Of a DNA stretch of 64,000 nucleotides, positions 1 through 11,649 are shown piece after piece. Position numbers and translations under genes: made by a program. Source of the stretch: Ianthella basta (lineage: Eukaryota > Porifera > Demospongiae > Verongiida > Ianthellidae); the NCBI GenBank assembly GCA_964019415.1, contig OZ025883.1, forward strand, positions 4,005,586 to 4,069,585. Reading direction: 5' to 3'. The notes beneath the pieces are model-generated. The model was not told the origin of the DNA and did not search any database. It saw only the letters and a list, made by a program, of their open reading frames with translations. Each line of letters opens with the position of its first letter. The first letter of the stretch is position 1.

Positions 1-279
1 TGGCTGTAACTTTGCATTTAGGTCAGGGTCAACGACTAGGTTGTCTCCATGAAACTGAGGCCAGTTGGCCTGGAGACACGGCAAATACACGTGGTAGTAA
101 GCATTGCCATGTCTGCTCATTGGCATTCCTGTAATGGGACTGTTAAAGTGCCTTTCTTCCATGTGCTGAATTGCCATGTTGTACGGTGGAGCGGCATAGC
201 ATCCAGAAGGTGTCCTGGGGAACTTTTGCCTGCATCCACTGCACACGCTTATCTTACCAGCAAGCAAAACCAGTCTGAA
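1..279 (-). CDS. Unrecognised coding fragment, cut by window edge
   Basis: The minus strand is open from about 297 to the window edge and reads like real protein. It has a short Cys motif (VCSGCRQKF), then proline-rich text, and then a His/Cys-bearing stretch (GNAYYHVYLPC) and NWPQFHGDNLVV. The Cys and His residues could form a small zinc-binding knuckle. The upstream end stops at a TGA next to a run of 11 G at 285-295, so the frame may be broken by slippage or the exon may begin near 270. I have the impression that similar proteins occur as transposon-derived families in cnidarians and sponges, but I cannot name the family. The remainder lies to the left of this window. Confidence 0.5.
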
Positions 280-657
280 TGATGCCCCCCCCCCCACTCA
301 CAAACCTTTGATTTATCCCTCCACTTCCCCCACCAAAATCCTGCCTGGTGCTGGGTGTGGGGACAAGATATGTGGTATACACGCAGTAAGATAGGATGAA
401 ACTCTACTTCGGCGAGCGACGGAGGCTCTGCCGTTGAGTGGATAGTGGGTTGTATGGTGCCTTTCTCGAGCTTTTTGTGCGAGGAAACTGCAATTAGCTG
501 CTGTTTTAATTCGATGAAGCATTTCTGGGCAAACCACTTCCAAGAAGTTATTGATATACCCATTTCCCTTCCTTTCGTTCAAAATTCGAACCTTTCTGGG
601 CAGAAGCACATGCCAGAGATACTTGTATGCGTACGACTCGTCCGCCATTTTAATATA
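280..657. other. No gene supported
   Basis: Overlapping minus-strand frames are open here between 249 and 648, but none shows a motif. They may be decayed upstream parts of the coding fragment at 1-279. Confidence 0.4.
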
Positions 658-800
658 TCTAATTCCGTTATTCTGCTATTCCGTTATTCCGCTATTCTGC
701 TATTCCGTTATTCCACTATTTCGCTATTTCGTTATTCCACTATTCTGCTATTTCGTTATTCCGCTATTCCGTTATTCTGCTATTCCGTATTCCGTGTTTT
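658..800. repeat. Minisatellite built on ttattc / cgctattc
   Basis: A degenerate tandem array in which units such as ctattccgtt and ctattctg alternate for about 140 bp. The open frames across it are a by-product of the short period. Confidence 0.85.
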
Positions 801-945
801 AGTAATGCCCGTTTAATACACAACAACCAGAGTTGTGTACAGCCCTCTGTGGTGATAGGTAGAGAACTGAATAGTGACAGAATAGGGTGAAAACTGAACA
901 GTGACAGGGTGCATGTGCACAGCAGTATCTCTGTCATGTATCTAA
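783..945. repeat. Dispersed repeat, three copies in window
   Basis: The segment with ttgtgtacagccctctgtgg and a following gaacagtgacagggtg is repeated near 50320-50400 and 55030-55160. It belongs to the DNA shared by the left and right exon-array regions. Confidence 0.7.
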
Positions 946-2350
946 AGAAAGGGTGGTAAAGTCCTTTTCTTCCTCTCTGTTTTGTGTACATGTTCGTGTA
1001 AGAGTGTGTGTGTATCAGTCCAGTCACATGCACATTGTGTGGGTTGTACTTGAAACTGCATGTGTTACAATTGCATGTACAAAGTAGATTGGTGAAACTA
1101 ACTTGCCTGCCTTCCACAAGCAAAATGCATACACAGGAAGCTAATTCAAAGAGTGAGTGTTTCTAAACTACAGTAGGTTAATTGAGGGAGGCAGCAGTGG
1201 TTGTAGTAGTAACATTGCCTCTTGTGCTAAGTGCCCAGGCGGATGGTATGCATGTGTAGCATTTGTACTCTGTAGCCTATCAGGAGGTCATTGGTGTGTG
1301 TTGTATTGTAGACCTGAATGCCTTTAGTAAGAGATCTAGAGGAAGTCGGTGATGAGATGTCTGTGATTAGTTGTTGAGTACACCCCTCACGCCACTCCAC
1401 CCCATGTCAGTGGATATGCCATAAAAGGGAAGGGTTGGGTGTGCTTGCATTTCTTTTGTTTTTACATTACTTTTGTCATGTGTTTCAAGTGGCAGAGACT
1501 GCATAGTATAACGTGATATGTACTAGGTTAGAAGAGACAACGGTGAGTGGGCAGTAAAATGTCATTCACCATTTCATCAACTGTGTGAGGTTCTCTAGAA
1601 TTCATCTAAGTAAACTAAGTAACAAAGTAAAGGACTAGTTTGCATAATGTCAAAACTTGTATTTTGTTTGTGTTGATCAGCTTTCAATTGCATGTACATC
1701 ACTCATCTGATTTGTCCAGTATTGCTGTAGCACTGCTTAATGTGTTACCATGGATCATCATCAGGAAATATGGAAGTAATCTTGGAGTTCTCCAATCTAA
1801 ATTCTCTAGCCTCCTAATTTTGACAGTCAGTTACGTAGGTCAAGTGATGACTAAACATGAAATTCAAAGAGCAGTATCTCAGCTTTACACAAAGGGGAGG
1901 TAGTGGCATGACATTTGGCTCAAGAGCCTTTGTCAGCTTCTCACAGAATATTGCTGGAAGCAACCAACGCAGCTATGAGACTCTACCATATCACTGATGA
2001 TGTCACATATATCTCGCAGGGAATGTTAGTGTTATAGTTCTGGTGTTTGGTTATGTACTGTAGGTGTGTGTGGAGGTTTGTGTGTGTGTTGTGTATTTGC
2101 TTATGTTTAGTACAATCTTGTGACTGTTGTTGATGTACATAATGATGGCAATGACAGCATCAGACAGCATGGTAGTGCTGTCTATGTAGGGATAGCAGTA
2201 GTTGTTTGTAATGCTATGCAAACGAAGAGAAGCTCTATTACCGTTTAGGGCTGAAAACTGGCAAAAAGGTATCTGTTGCATACAGTGCCTGATTAACCTT
2301 ACTTTCCGGCAAATGTGTGCTCTCTGGCAGAAAATGACCTCGACATTTTC
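946..2350. other. Non-coding, no gene seen
   Basis: No convincing coding sequence is present. About 1505-1640 is a copy of a segment also found near 9080-9160, 51010-51150 and 60690-60770, marked by gttctctagaattcatctaa. Confidence 0.5.
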
Positions 2351-2355
2351 CACGT

Positions 2356-2356
<1 letters not shown>

Positions 2357-2397
<41 letters not shown>

Positions 2398-2411
2398 TTC
2401 TTCTTCTTCTC
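2357..2411. repeat. Trinucleotide microsatellite (CAT)n-(CTT)n
   Basis: About a dozen CAT units followed by a few CTT units. The poly-His and poly-Met readings here are artefacts. Confidence 0.95.
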
Positions 2412-2993
2412 TGACAGCATTAGCACACGAACCATAGCGAGTACACGGAAACCTTTACCACAGTTTAACACGCCCCCTAACTGGCCGTATTCTTTTGTAG
2501 GTTAGAAGCCTCAGTGCGCAAGTTTCACAAATGAGGGTTTCCGGGCCTTTGAGAAACGTTGCTACACAAGAGACGCCATTTTAAGATGATGTAATTGAAC
2601 GATTTGGCTACATTCATTCGCCTAGTCCTCCTTCAGTTTTTAATTCAATAGCCTAGCAACGTCATTGTATGTCCAATTGGAGGTGTGCACATGGGTAGCC
2701 TCAGCCAAAGTTAGCTTGTGTGCCGTTTGAAGGACATTACCCACCATATTTTAATTACTGCACGATTGGCTTCCGTATTCTATTTGGTGGGTTAGCACAG
2801 AACCTATAGATACTAGCCCACACCTTGAGCCATCCAGGGTTACAGCAATAAGGCCTAACACTGAACCATTGTTCTATGATTGTGTGTTAGCATGTAGCTA
2901 CAGCTTAGTTACACACTATGAAAAGTACAGGAACTAGAAATAATACAAATTTACAAAAGGAATAGTAAAAATATACAATAAATAAATAGTAAG
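2412..2993. other. Non-coding, no gene seen
   Basis: Ordinary AT-leaning sequence with no motif, splice-compatible coding stretch or repeat that I can support. Confidence 0.4.
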
Positions 2994-3215
2994 AAGGATG
3001 TAGGGGTGGCCTAAAAAGTACAGAAACAAGTGAATGATGCTACACAGTGAAGCATTAGCAATGGTCCCTACATTCAAGGATGGTGCTACATTCTTGCATG
3101 TATGTAGGGACTAAGCCACTGATGATGACAGCTGTATAGCTGTCGAAACGTTTGGCGTTAATTTCCTGTTCCTGGCTAGTGAAGTTTTTTTAATTGCTCC
3201 ACCCCTACATCCTTA
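2994..3215 (+). mobile_element. Penelope-like or related element remnant with hammerhead-like motif
   Basis: The segment is bounded by an inverted pair, ggatgtaggggtgg near 2996 and ccacccctacatcc near 3200. Inside, 3119-3159 matches a hammerhead ribozyme core. CTGATGA at 3119-3125 is followed by a perfect 7-bp stem II (GACAGCT at 3127, AGCTGTC at 3138, loop GTAT), then GAAA at 3145, a 3-bp stem III (ACG/CGT) and a GTT cleavage triplet. One extra T lies between the core and stem II. Penelope-like retroelements are known to carry minimal hammerheads. A related copy lies on the minus strand at 20401-20442, sharing GCCACTGATGA, TTTGGC and CTAGTGAAG. No reverse transcriptase is visible here. Confidence 0.55.
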
Positions 3216-3327
3216 CAATTTTTGGGGCGCCAAAGGCTCCCCTATATCGTTTTCAGATTTAGGTCTTCGTATGGCTTCATGTTCGTATATACAGTGCAAG
3301 TTACAATATACACCACTAATCTAAAGT

Positions 3328-3394
3328 AAATAATATAATATAATATAATATAATATAATATAATATAATATGATATAATATAATATAATATAAT
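3328..3394. repeat. Pentanucleotide microsatellite (TAATA)n
   Basis: About 13 units of TAATA with a single interruption (atgat) near 3370. Confidence 0.95.
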
Positions 3395-4076
3395 TCCCGG
3401 GGTTAGGCACCCCTCATGAACATGTGATAGGTGTGCCTTTGAAGTATTGGAGATTTTAAGACTTTTAAATGAAGCAGAATTTTTAATTAGGTCTTTGTTC
3501 TTCTACAAGCAGCCCGCAAAATCCTAATATAAATGTGCATAGCATAACACTTAATGTATGGTACATTTATATTGATGCATAGTGGTATCTTGTATATGAA
3601 TGCAACTGGGCTCGTTGAGACGTGAAACTTGGTGGACACATCCAAGTGGTCCACCTTCCTATGTTATTAGCGGGATTTCTTAATTAGTCTCAAAATGGCC
3701 GAAATATGTGAGGTGTATGATGTATTCAACCAGCCCGGCCCGCTCAGTCATGACACTTGATGGACCTAGCCAGATAATGCAACTGTTCATGTCATTAGCA
3801 GGATTTCTTAATTAGTCACAAAATGGCCGAGAAAAATGAGGTTCATTGCATATCTTACCGACCCAGCCCTGCTAAGTCGTGATACTAAGTGGATGTAGTT
3901 AGATGACCAATTTGCTCATGTCATTAGCAGTATTGCTTAATTAGTCACAAAATGGAGGCGATGTTTTGAACAATCACATTTTGACACCAATTTGTAGGCA
4001 TTTGCCGCTATGCTGGAGCAGAGCAGCACCAACATGTACACTTGCTCACAACTATCCAGCCACAATATCCAGCTGG
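3395..4076. other. Non-coding with local imperfect repeats
   Basis: No gene is seen. Between about 3600 and 3960 a segment of roughly 120 bp recurs three times in diverged form, recognisable by cattagc then cttaattagtc and caaaatgg (near 3663, 3792 and 3921). Confidence 0.5.
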
Positions 4077-4228
4077 ACCGCCGCCATTGGAGTGCACGCT
4101 GCAGCAAGCAAATGTAACTTGCCTAAGGGCATGCCATTGAATTTCTTTCCATGCACCCTCAATTCAATGGCATGCCCTTAGGCAAGCTTACATTTGCTTG
4201 CTGCAGCGTGCACTCCAATGGCGGCGGT
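4077..4228. repeat. Long near-perfect palindrome
   Basis: The left arm (4077-4144) and right arm (4161-4228) are inverted copies with only a few differences, separated by a loop of about 16 nt. Both arms read accgccgccattggagtgca outward to inward. The structure could extrude a 68-bp hairpin. It looks like an inverted-repeat element or a snap-back duplication. The ORF across it is not a gene. Confidence 0.9.
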
Positions 4229-4231
4229 GCA

Positions 4232-4530
4232 GGTTCTGACCAGCTGTAACTTGCACTGGTGGTCTTTTTCTTCAGCCATTAAGCGCATTTACTTTCTGGC
4301 ACATGTGGTGGTGCGAATGGTGCTGGTGCCACTGTAACTTGCACTGGTGGTCTTTTTCTATGACCAACTAGCGCAGATACTCTACTGACACATGTGGTGG
4401 TGGCTACTGTAACTTGCACTGGTGGTGGTCTTTTTCTATGACCAACTAGCACAGATACTCTACTGGCACAGGTGGTGGTGGTTGCGATATTGTAACTTGC
4501 ACTGTGTGGTGGTGGTGGTGGTGTTATATA
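4232..4530. repeat. Tandem array of about 70-80 bp units
   Basis: Units carry tgtaacttgcactggtggt followed by ctttttctatgaccaactag and gatactctactg. About four copies occur directly next to the palindrome, ending in a short (TA)n near 4525. Confidence 0.85.
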
Positions 4531-5344
4531 TATATATATATTTCTGTCATTTTGCAAATGGCAAACATTTGACAGTTTGGTAGGGATGCTTTCACTGGAT
4601 ATGACTGGCTGCTCTGGAGACTTGAAACTCTTGCAAACCCAACGGTCTACTGTGTCTTGATGTATCTTTCAGGCCAACAACAATACTGTACCCCCAACTA
4701 TCTGATTTACTGAACGTACATAGGAAAATTGCTAGCAAGTAGTTCGAGGTTCAGGGGCGCCCTGGCGCCCCACGAGTTTTTTAACTCGAAATACTTGTTG
4801 TTTTTATTTTTTCTGTTCCTGTAAGAGCTGTGAGGAAACATATAGTTGAATGCAGTCACTTTGAGACGCCATCATTGGATAGAGACTGCTTATGTACCCA
4901 ACTAGTGTCACCAGCAGTTTGTTTCTTTCCATGTAGTGTAGCTAATTCTTATGTTTGATTGATGTGTTTAATGTGTTAATTGTGGAATATAATACACTAT
5001 TTGTGAAGATGTTTTTTTCTATAATTAGTTATACAATAAGTTCATTGTAATAGCTATCATGGACCTAGACTTAACCAACAACGAGTAATGATAAAAGTGT
5101 TGTTCTAGTGTAGCACAGTGATTGAATCATTGGGTTTTTATATGACTGGAAAGCACAGGACAGGTGGTGACGGCATTGCAAGTTCAACTGCATGTGTTTG
5201 TGTATGTACGTGCATAAGGTTATGTGATGTTTGTAAAGTGACAAATTGGATTGGGATTAGGAATCTGCATTTAGTTAAATGCTGGCCATGATGACTGTGA
5301 GGAGATACGTAGACTACACGGCACTTGGACCATATAACTCCTAG
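4531..5344. other. Non-coding, no gene seen
   Basis: The stretch near 4810-4900 (gccatcattggatagagactg context) is a diverged copy of sequence at about 8200, 56300 and 59710. No coding signal is seen. Confidence 0.45.
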
Positions 5345-5792
5345 AGGCATCTCTTGGTCAGTGTGTTACTGTACTAGAGTGAAGGTAACTCAAAAAGAAC
5401 AAGCTAGTTCTTGCATGTGAGAACCTGATACACAGGATTAGGTATGTAACCTCTAGTACACATGTGAGCAATAAGGGAAGGTTGATATATATAGTGGGTC
5501 TCTGATGGTGATGTTTGCGTTGTGGTGATGGTGTGTGTACAAGAATGATGCAGTGTTTGCTGTGAGCTGCAATCTCTCATAATGTAATGTACAGTACCTA
5601 TGGCATACATACATGCATTGCGTGTAGTTGATGTGCTCATCTAGAATGCTCATTCATGCTGTTGGTAGGACATGCATTTCCCCATTCAGCTCATGCCATT
5701 CCTGTATTCTGGGGTCCCATTGTACGTATTCCATATCTTCTGTATGTGCTTGTTTCATTGTCCTCCCTGTCCCTTTTTTCTCTTTCACACAG

Positions 5793-5948
5793 CTCTTGCT
5801 GAGCTACAGCAAGCTGGCCTCCTGACTAGTGACGAGTGCAAGGGTAACTTCATTCATGCGGTTAGTGGAAAGTCTCCTGCAGTGGTGTCCCAAGCCTGTG
5901 AGATTCTGACGAGACATGGATTTGAGACAGAGTCAAAATTCATTGCTG
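5793..5948 (+). CDS. Cassette exon 1 (short type), phase 1-1
   Basis: A 156-nt exon bounded by ctctttcacacag and G|GTAAGC. It starts two bases into a codon and ends one base into a codon, so it is symmetric. It encodes about 52 residues beginning LAELQQAGLLTSDECKG and ending EILTRHGFETESKFIA. The pattern L..L...GLLT..EC followed by a second amphipathic helix resembles helices 2-3 of CARD-like death-fold domains, but the family is not established. It is nearly identical to the exon at 57289. Probably one of several N-terminal modules of the GTPase gene at 27079. Reading through the donor continues about 24 codons to a stop. Confidence 0.75.
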
Positions 5949-6919
5949 GTAAGCAGATATTTTGTAAATTGTCTGTGTTTGGTTGTACTTACAATGGAGC
6001 CAAGTTATCAAGACCATTTTGACTTCACCTCACTTATCATGTAATGACTTCGTGTGTCAGTTGTGACATCATGAGCTCCACACTGTTGTGGCCACTTGTA
6101 TAGAGTGTCTGTCTGTCTGTTGCTGTATTAGTGTGTGTCTGTGTAGAATAGGTGATGTGGGTGTGTTGGTTGGTGAGTGCACTTAGGTGTATGGGTAGTT
6201 GTTGCTATGTACATGCATATCAGTATTTTCATGTGGCAGCAGCTCATGTTGATCTGGCAGCTGTCCAATCTATGGAGTACTACTTTTCTTATTGTTTGTG
6301 TTAATTACCATTCCATTGTCTGTACAACACTGTGTGCCCACTGTGACATACTGTACTGATCGGTTGTGTTAAGTGCACCCTCTATATAAATTTAAGCTAG
6401 AGCATATCCTATATTAAGCACCCAATTCCTTACCAGTTTTTCACCCTGATTGTTAGGTGTCTATTGATTTCAGGGCTTCATCCCTTCTTTGAGGTGTATA
6501 TAGGACTCCCTGGTAGAGTAGCAGTAATCATGAAGTGCAAACTAGTACAAACCTTTTTTGGTTGGTTGTCCACACTGGGCACCGGGTACCAGAGGCGAAA
6601 TCATGGTATTATACTTAAACATGAGCAGTATTGCTGTATACAATCTCTAGCTCGCAATCTATGTCTATAGTAGATTTTGCAATTATACTGTAAGTATGTG
6701 CATGAATTGGTATAATATCGTGCAAGCGCTTACAGGATACCAGTTTGCGGTATTGACAAGTGATTAAAAAGTTCTGTAACATAACACCAAATGGAAACTC
6801 TTTTACTGCACTAAGCGGCGGCCATCTTACTGTGACGTTTGCAAATCATTATAATTTGTTGATGCTTTCGACATGTTTGGTTAAGTGCATATCATTTATT
6901 ACTGTAAATGCATATTTCT

Positions 6920-7005
6920 ATCCTTCAGAGCTATAAGCACGTAATTAATATATATTATAATATAATATTATATAATATATATATATTATATAATAAATAT
7001 TTAAT
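6920..7005. repeat. AT-rich low-complexity tract
   Basis: Mixed TA and ATATT runs. The matching place in the duplicate near 58490 lacks the tract, so it expanded or was lost after duplication. Confidence 0.7.
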
Positions 7006-10000
7006 CCCACACCATTGTGTTAACACAAACGTATAAAGTATGTATATACAATCCATCTGCTACTGCATCAGTGTGTGTCTGGTATGAGTAGGTGTGTCAG
7101 TTAGTGGGTGTAGGTGTATGCTTATGCATTGCAATGTGTATCAGTATTTTCACATGGCAGCAGCAGAGTGATTGCTTAGCCAAGAATTGGCTTGCTGGCC
7201 ACAAATATTGGAAACTAACAGAGTGTGTTGAGTTGGGTGGCTGGCAGAATTGTGGAGCAATTTAATCTGTTAACTGTACTAGTGCTCTGCCTGTGGAGGT
7301 ACAATTCCCATTAGTTATATTACGAGATCATTGTAATGGTCTAAGGGAGACCTAGCTTGTCTTACAGTATTCTGCAGTGTGTATAATATGTACTTTGGTG
7401 TTTGTTGTGTAGCACAGTGATTGAAATTTATGCATTGCCAAAGCACAGGATAAACAGAGCAGATAATGGACATGGCCTTCACTTCTTCATAGCCATAAAC
7501 AGTGGGTAGTTGTTAATTGTTTTATTTAGATGAAATCAAATCTGTCATGGTTACTGGAAGATGGCTTTATCTATGTGTATTGCAAGGATCCATTGTAGCC
7601 TTTGTTGGGTGCAAAAATGGCATTTAGCAATAATTTACTTCAACTTTGTACTATCACAGATTAGCATTGTAATTGTTATATGTCACTGCACTGCACAGGC
7701 CTACTACGTATTATTGTCTCTGAGGAAGTAGACCACATATGGGTATGAGTCGGACACTGCTCCTTGAGCTACATGATCTAAGACTGAATAGAGGCACTGC
7801 TTGGTAGCGCTTACTGCACAATGGATTAGTCTTTCAATTGAAAGAATACACACGGTATATAATCCACAATGTCCAATGTTGTTGCATAGTTACCTTCCTC
7901 TGTGTCAGGCTATCCTGACTATGGTGAACGGATGTTCCCACATAACTCATAAACAGCAGTCTCATAATACTGGCATGTGGGTAGGTGTGACTGTGTTGGT
8001 GGTTGTGGCAGTGTGAGTTGGTGTGGTTGTATGGGTAGGAGTGACTGTGTAGAGATTGTGCAACCATAGTCTGAGATTATATACTTTTTGAACTAGTGCA
8101 TTGTTGCATTAATTTTGTGTGCATTGTCTGTTTGCATGCATGTATGAGTGTTTGTGTGCTTGTTCCTTTCTGTTAAAGTGTTATGTTGCCTAGTTGTATG
8201 CAGCCACTTTGAGACACTATCATTGGATAGAGACTACTTACATACCAACTGTGTCTGTTAGTTTCTTCAGTAATTTAATGCTTGAAGCTAATGTACAGTA
8301 ATACAGGTACTGACAGAAATGAAAGTTTTGACCAAATTGGCAATTCTTTGAGCTAACGTAAACGGCAACGACCATCATTTACAATGATTTCATCTGTTGA
8401 CCCATTTCTCAAAGTTAAAAATCTAATTTTGTTTACTTCATGTGGCAGAAGCTTGTGTCAGAGGCTGGTTGTCGAAATGGCACTGGGTGAACTGCGCCAT
8501 TCATCCGGCGACGTGTGGCGGAGCAAGTGCAGCATGCAGAAGGCCGTGCTTGCTCATATATATATTGCCTGCGTGAATATACACCTTTACCATTATATAT
8601 GAAATCAGTGTAAATGGACCTCGTCATATCCAGTAGTGTGTAATGATATAATGGTGTTCCATGAACCTCTCCACGCGCTGCCATTTAGTTGGCATAGTCT
8701 GAAGGGGATCTTGGTGTTCCTACCAAGTTTTAACAGCAAGCAGTAGGCGCCCACTTGGAGATCCACCATCACACACTTCTCTTTCACTGATCTTGTGCTA
8801 ATGTGATTTTGTCTTTCTCAGACCCTGCGGCTGCTTCACTTTCAATACTGGTAGGACCAGTATTTCTAACTTCAGCACTGTATTTGATACATACTTAAGG
8901 CCAATGTACTGCAGGTATTGGCAGAAATGTTGTAATTCTTGAACTAGCACAAAAGGTGGTGAACACCATGTAATGGATACTTCTGTTCACCGTCTCATTG
9001 CCAAAGTCCCCAGTGTCATTCTTCTGTTTGTCCATTTGAGATGAAATGTGTTGGAACTGGCTACTGAAGACAAGTATGCCAAAATGTCAAACTTGACCAT
9101 CTCATCAATTGTGTGAGGTTCTCTAGAATCCATCTAAGTAAAGTAACGAAGTGAAGGACTAAGGACGATTTGGTTATATTGACTATGTAGCCTACACTGT
9201 GATAGTTTGCATTGCACCTCTCCAATGCACTCACCTGCAGTAGCCCAGTTGGCTAGTCACACTGGTGAATGGGATCAACAGATTCTGCTGTATTATGAAT
9301 ATCATGTTGAAATGAATATTCAGACAGTTATGCGTGTGGTAGGATAGTCAGCTGATTGGTATGACTTTTGTAAGCAAATGCCAGAGCTACTTAACACCTG
9401 TGTTGAATGTGCTTCTTGTGTGTCCACTTGTCCTACAGTTAACTGTAGTTGCATGTTGTTGCTGCATCCTGTTCCAACTTTGGCTGGTTTCATGTCATAA
9501 CAATCGTGCACAAGTTGTAGTGAGATACAACAACCAACATTCACTTGCACAAGAGCACAACCTTTGACCTCTTGACCATGTGTCCAGCTGTGCACTGTAT
9601 GGTGCTACCTGAATTGGGTTGCTGCATCCCACTCCAACTTGTACCATGTTGGTCTACATCCACAAGCTCTTCATCTTGTGCTAGTGGTGTTCTTCTTAAC
9701 TAATACATACTCTACTTTCACCCGTGGTGGTCCTTTTCTACTGTACTTTAACTGGTGTCAGTTACTGCTACATATCCCTGCTTCCTTTCACAGGCACTGA
9801 TGTTCAGTACCAAGATAGGTGTACATAGTACATACATAGATTGTGTTCTGATGTTGTGTATAACTGGAAAACCCATTCATATATATGCAAGACAATACCC
9901 ACCCCACATTCCCCATTCCATTCCTGTCATTCATGGTGTTGCAAGTCCCATTGTATAATTCTCGGTCTTGTGTTGCTAATGTGGGATTGTCCTCCTTGTT

Positions 10001-10022
10001 CCTCCTCTCTTCTCTCCCCCAG

Positions 10023-10193
10023 TTCTTGCTGAGTTACAACAGGGTAATCTCATCACAAGTGACGAGTGTCAGGGACTGTCTACTGTCTGGGAGGTGCGTA
10101 ATGTACTACGAGTCAAAACTCCTACCATCAAGTCCAGAAGTGCTGAGATTCTGCTGAAGCATGGATATCAGAAACAATCAGAATTCCTTTCAG
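10023..10193 (+). CDS. Cassette exon 2 (171 nt), phase 1-1
   Basis: Bounded by tctctcccccag and TCAG|GTAAAG. Encodes 56 residues, from LAELQQGNLITSDECQG to LLKHGYQKQSEFLS. The phases match the other cassettes, so it can be joined to exon 1 or 3 without a shift. Compared with the short type it has five more residues in the middle (VWEVRNVLRVKTPT region). It lies 656 bp before its near-identical neighbour at 10850. Confidence 0.75.
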
Positions 10194-10849
10194 GTAAAGA
10201 CCTGTACAGTATTCTTCAGCTGTTTTCCTGTGTTGGTTAATGCAGTGGACCTACATACATACGTAGTTGTCTAGTCCACTTCCAGACATCGCCCCACACT
10301 CATCATTTCATGTCATAACAATCGTGTCCACAAGTTGTAGTGAGATACAACAACCAACTGTCACTTGCACAAGAGCACAACCTTTGACCTCTTGACCATG
10401 TGTCCAGCTGTGCACTGTATGGTGCTACCTGAATTGGGTTGCTGCATCCCACTCCAACTTGTACCATGTTGGTCTACTTCCACAAGCTCTTCATCTTGTG
10501 CTAGTGGTGTTCTTCTACCATTAACTAACACATGCTCCACTTTCACCTGTGGTGGTCCTTTCCTTCTGTACTACAACTGGTGGCAGTTACTGCTACATAT
10601 CCCTGCTTCCTTTCACAGGCACTGATGTGCAGTACCTAGATAGGTGTACATAGTACATACATAGATTGTGTTCTGATGTTGTGTATAACTGGAAAACTCA
10701 CTCATAAATGTGCAAGACAATACCCACCCCACATTCCCCATTCCATTCCTGTCAATCATGGTATTGCAAGTCCCATTGTATAATTCTCTGTCTTTTGTGT
10801 TGCTAATGTGTGATTGTCCTCCTTGTTCCTCCTCTCTTCTCTCCTCCAG

Positions 10850-11020
10850 TTCTTGCTGCGTTACAACAGGGTCATCTCATCACAAGTGACGAGTGTGAGG
10901 GACTGTATAGTGTCGGTCAGGTGCGTGATGTTCTTCGTGTCAAAACTCCTACCATCAAGTCCAGAAGTGCTGAGATTCTGCTGAAGCATGGATATCAGGA
11001 AGAATCTGCATTCCTTTCAG
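10850..11020 (+). CDS. Cassette exon 3 (171 nt), phase 1-1
   Basis: Bounded by tctctcctccag and TTTCAG|GTAACC. Encodes LAALQQGHLITSDECEG through LLKHGYQEESAFLS. It differs from exon 2 at a handful of residues, mostly in the segment between the two conserved helices (LYSVGQVRDVL against LSTVWEVRNVL). The frame is intact, so recent duplication has not broken it. Confidence 0.75.
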
Positions 11021-11541
11021 GTAACCAGCTGTACAGTATTCCTCAGCTGTTCTCCTGTGTTGGTTAATGCAGTGGACCTACATACATACGTAGTTGTCTA
11101 GTCCACTTCCAGACATCACCCCACACTCATCATGTATGGAGCCGCTGTGTGTTCACAGTCACATCTCAGTCCCCACACTGTCGTTATTTTCCTCACAGAT
11201 TATTGATTGTTCAGTGTCTCTCTGCATTGAATGCTGTAGTAATGCACGTATCTTTTGTTGTGTATGTACCTGTCTATTTTCTTTCCTTATTTTCTGTGTG
11301 CCTTGAATAGTAGCCCAATGGGCTAACGGCCTCATCGGTTTAAATAGGTAAGATTACCTGATACTTGAGCAAACTCTTGGCACTTCTTAACCTAAATCTA
11401 TTTAGAAGCAGGTGCAAGTGGCTCGCCCCCTCTCCAAAACTGGCCACGCATACATCAGTCTTGTACATGCATTCTCAATGACGGTACATAGCTGTCCTGG
11501 CATTCTCTGTATGTTTGAATGCACAATACTAAATGTGTGCT

Positions 11542-11542
<1 letters not shown>
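11021..11542. other. Intron sequence, no gene seen
   Basis: Sequence after cassette 3. The first 150 bp are repeated after cassette 7 near 52175-52340. Nothing else is recognised. Confidence 0.4.

Positions 11543-11628
<86 letters not shown>
11543..11628. repeat. (TG)n microsatellite
   Basis: About 42 TG units. All open frames across it are artefacts. Confidence 0.98.
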
Positions 11629-11631
<3 letters not shown>

Positions 11632-11649
11632 CGTGTATGCGTGTGTGTA

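Larger units (their letters stand above)
5345..9745. repeat. Segmental duplication block A (partner 56862-61340)
   Basis: The order of landmarks here is repeated collinearly about 51.5 kb to the right: cctagaggcatctctt, the cassette exon at 5793, gtgtatcagtattttca near 7137, the gtaggtgtgactgtgttggt segment near 7981, the ggcgacgtgtggcggagcaa segment near 8503, and the tgagtgaggttctctag-type segment near 9110. Small indels separate the copies. Apart from its cassette exon the block is intronic or non-coding. Confidence 0.85.
9750..11130. repeat. Local tandem duplication of about 0.83 kb carrying an exon each
   Basis: 9750-10310 and 10580-11130 are close copies. Each contains ccccattccattcctgtca, the upstream polypyrimidine block, a 171-nt cassette exon and the sequence ctacatacatacgtagttgt after it. 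A third copy is at about 51740-52290. The unit also includes a 300-bp segment with gttgctgcatcccactccaa, found near 9620, 10440, 51590 and 61220. Confidence 0.85.

Noticed and set aside
2202-2471. Poly-His and poly-Met small proteins
   Set aside because: Produced by the (CAT)n microsatellite in two strands.
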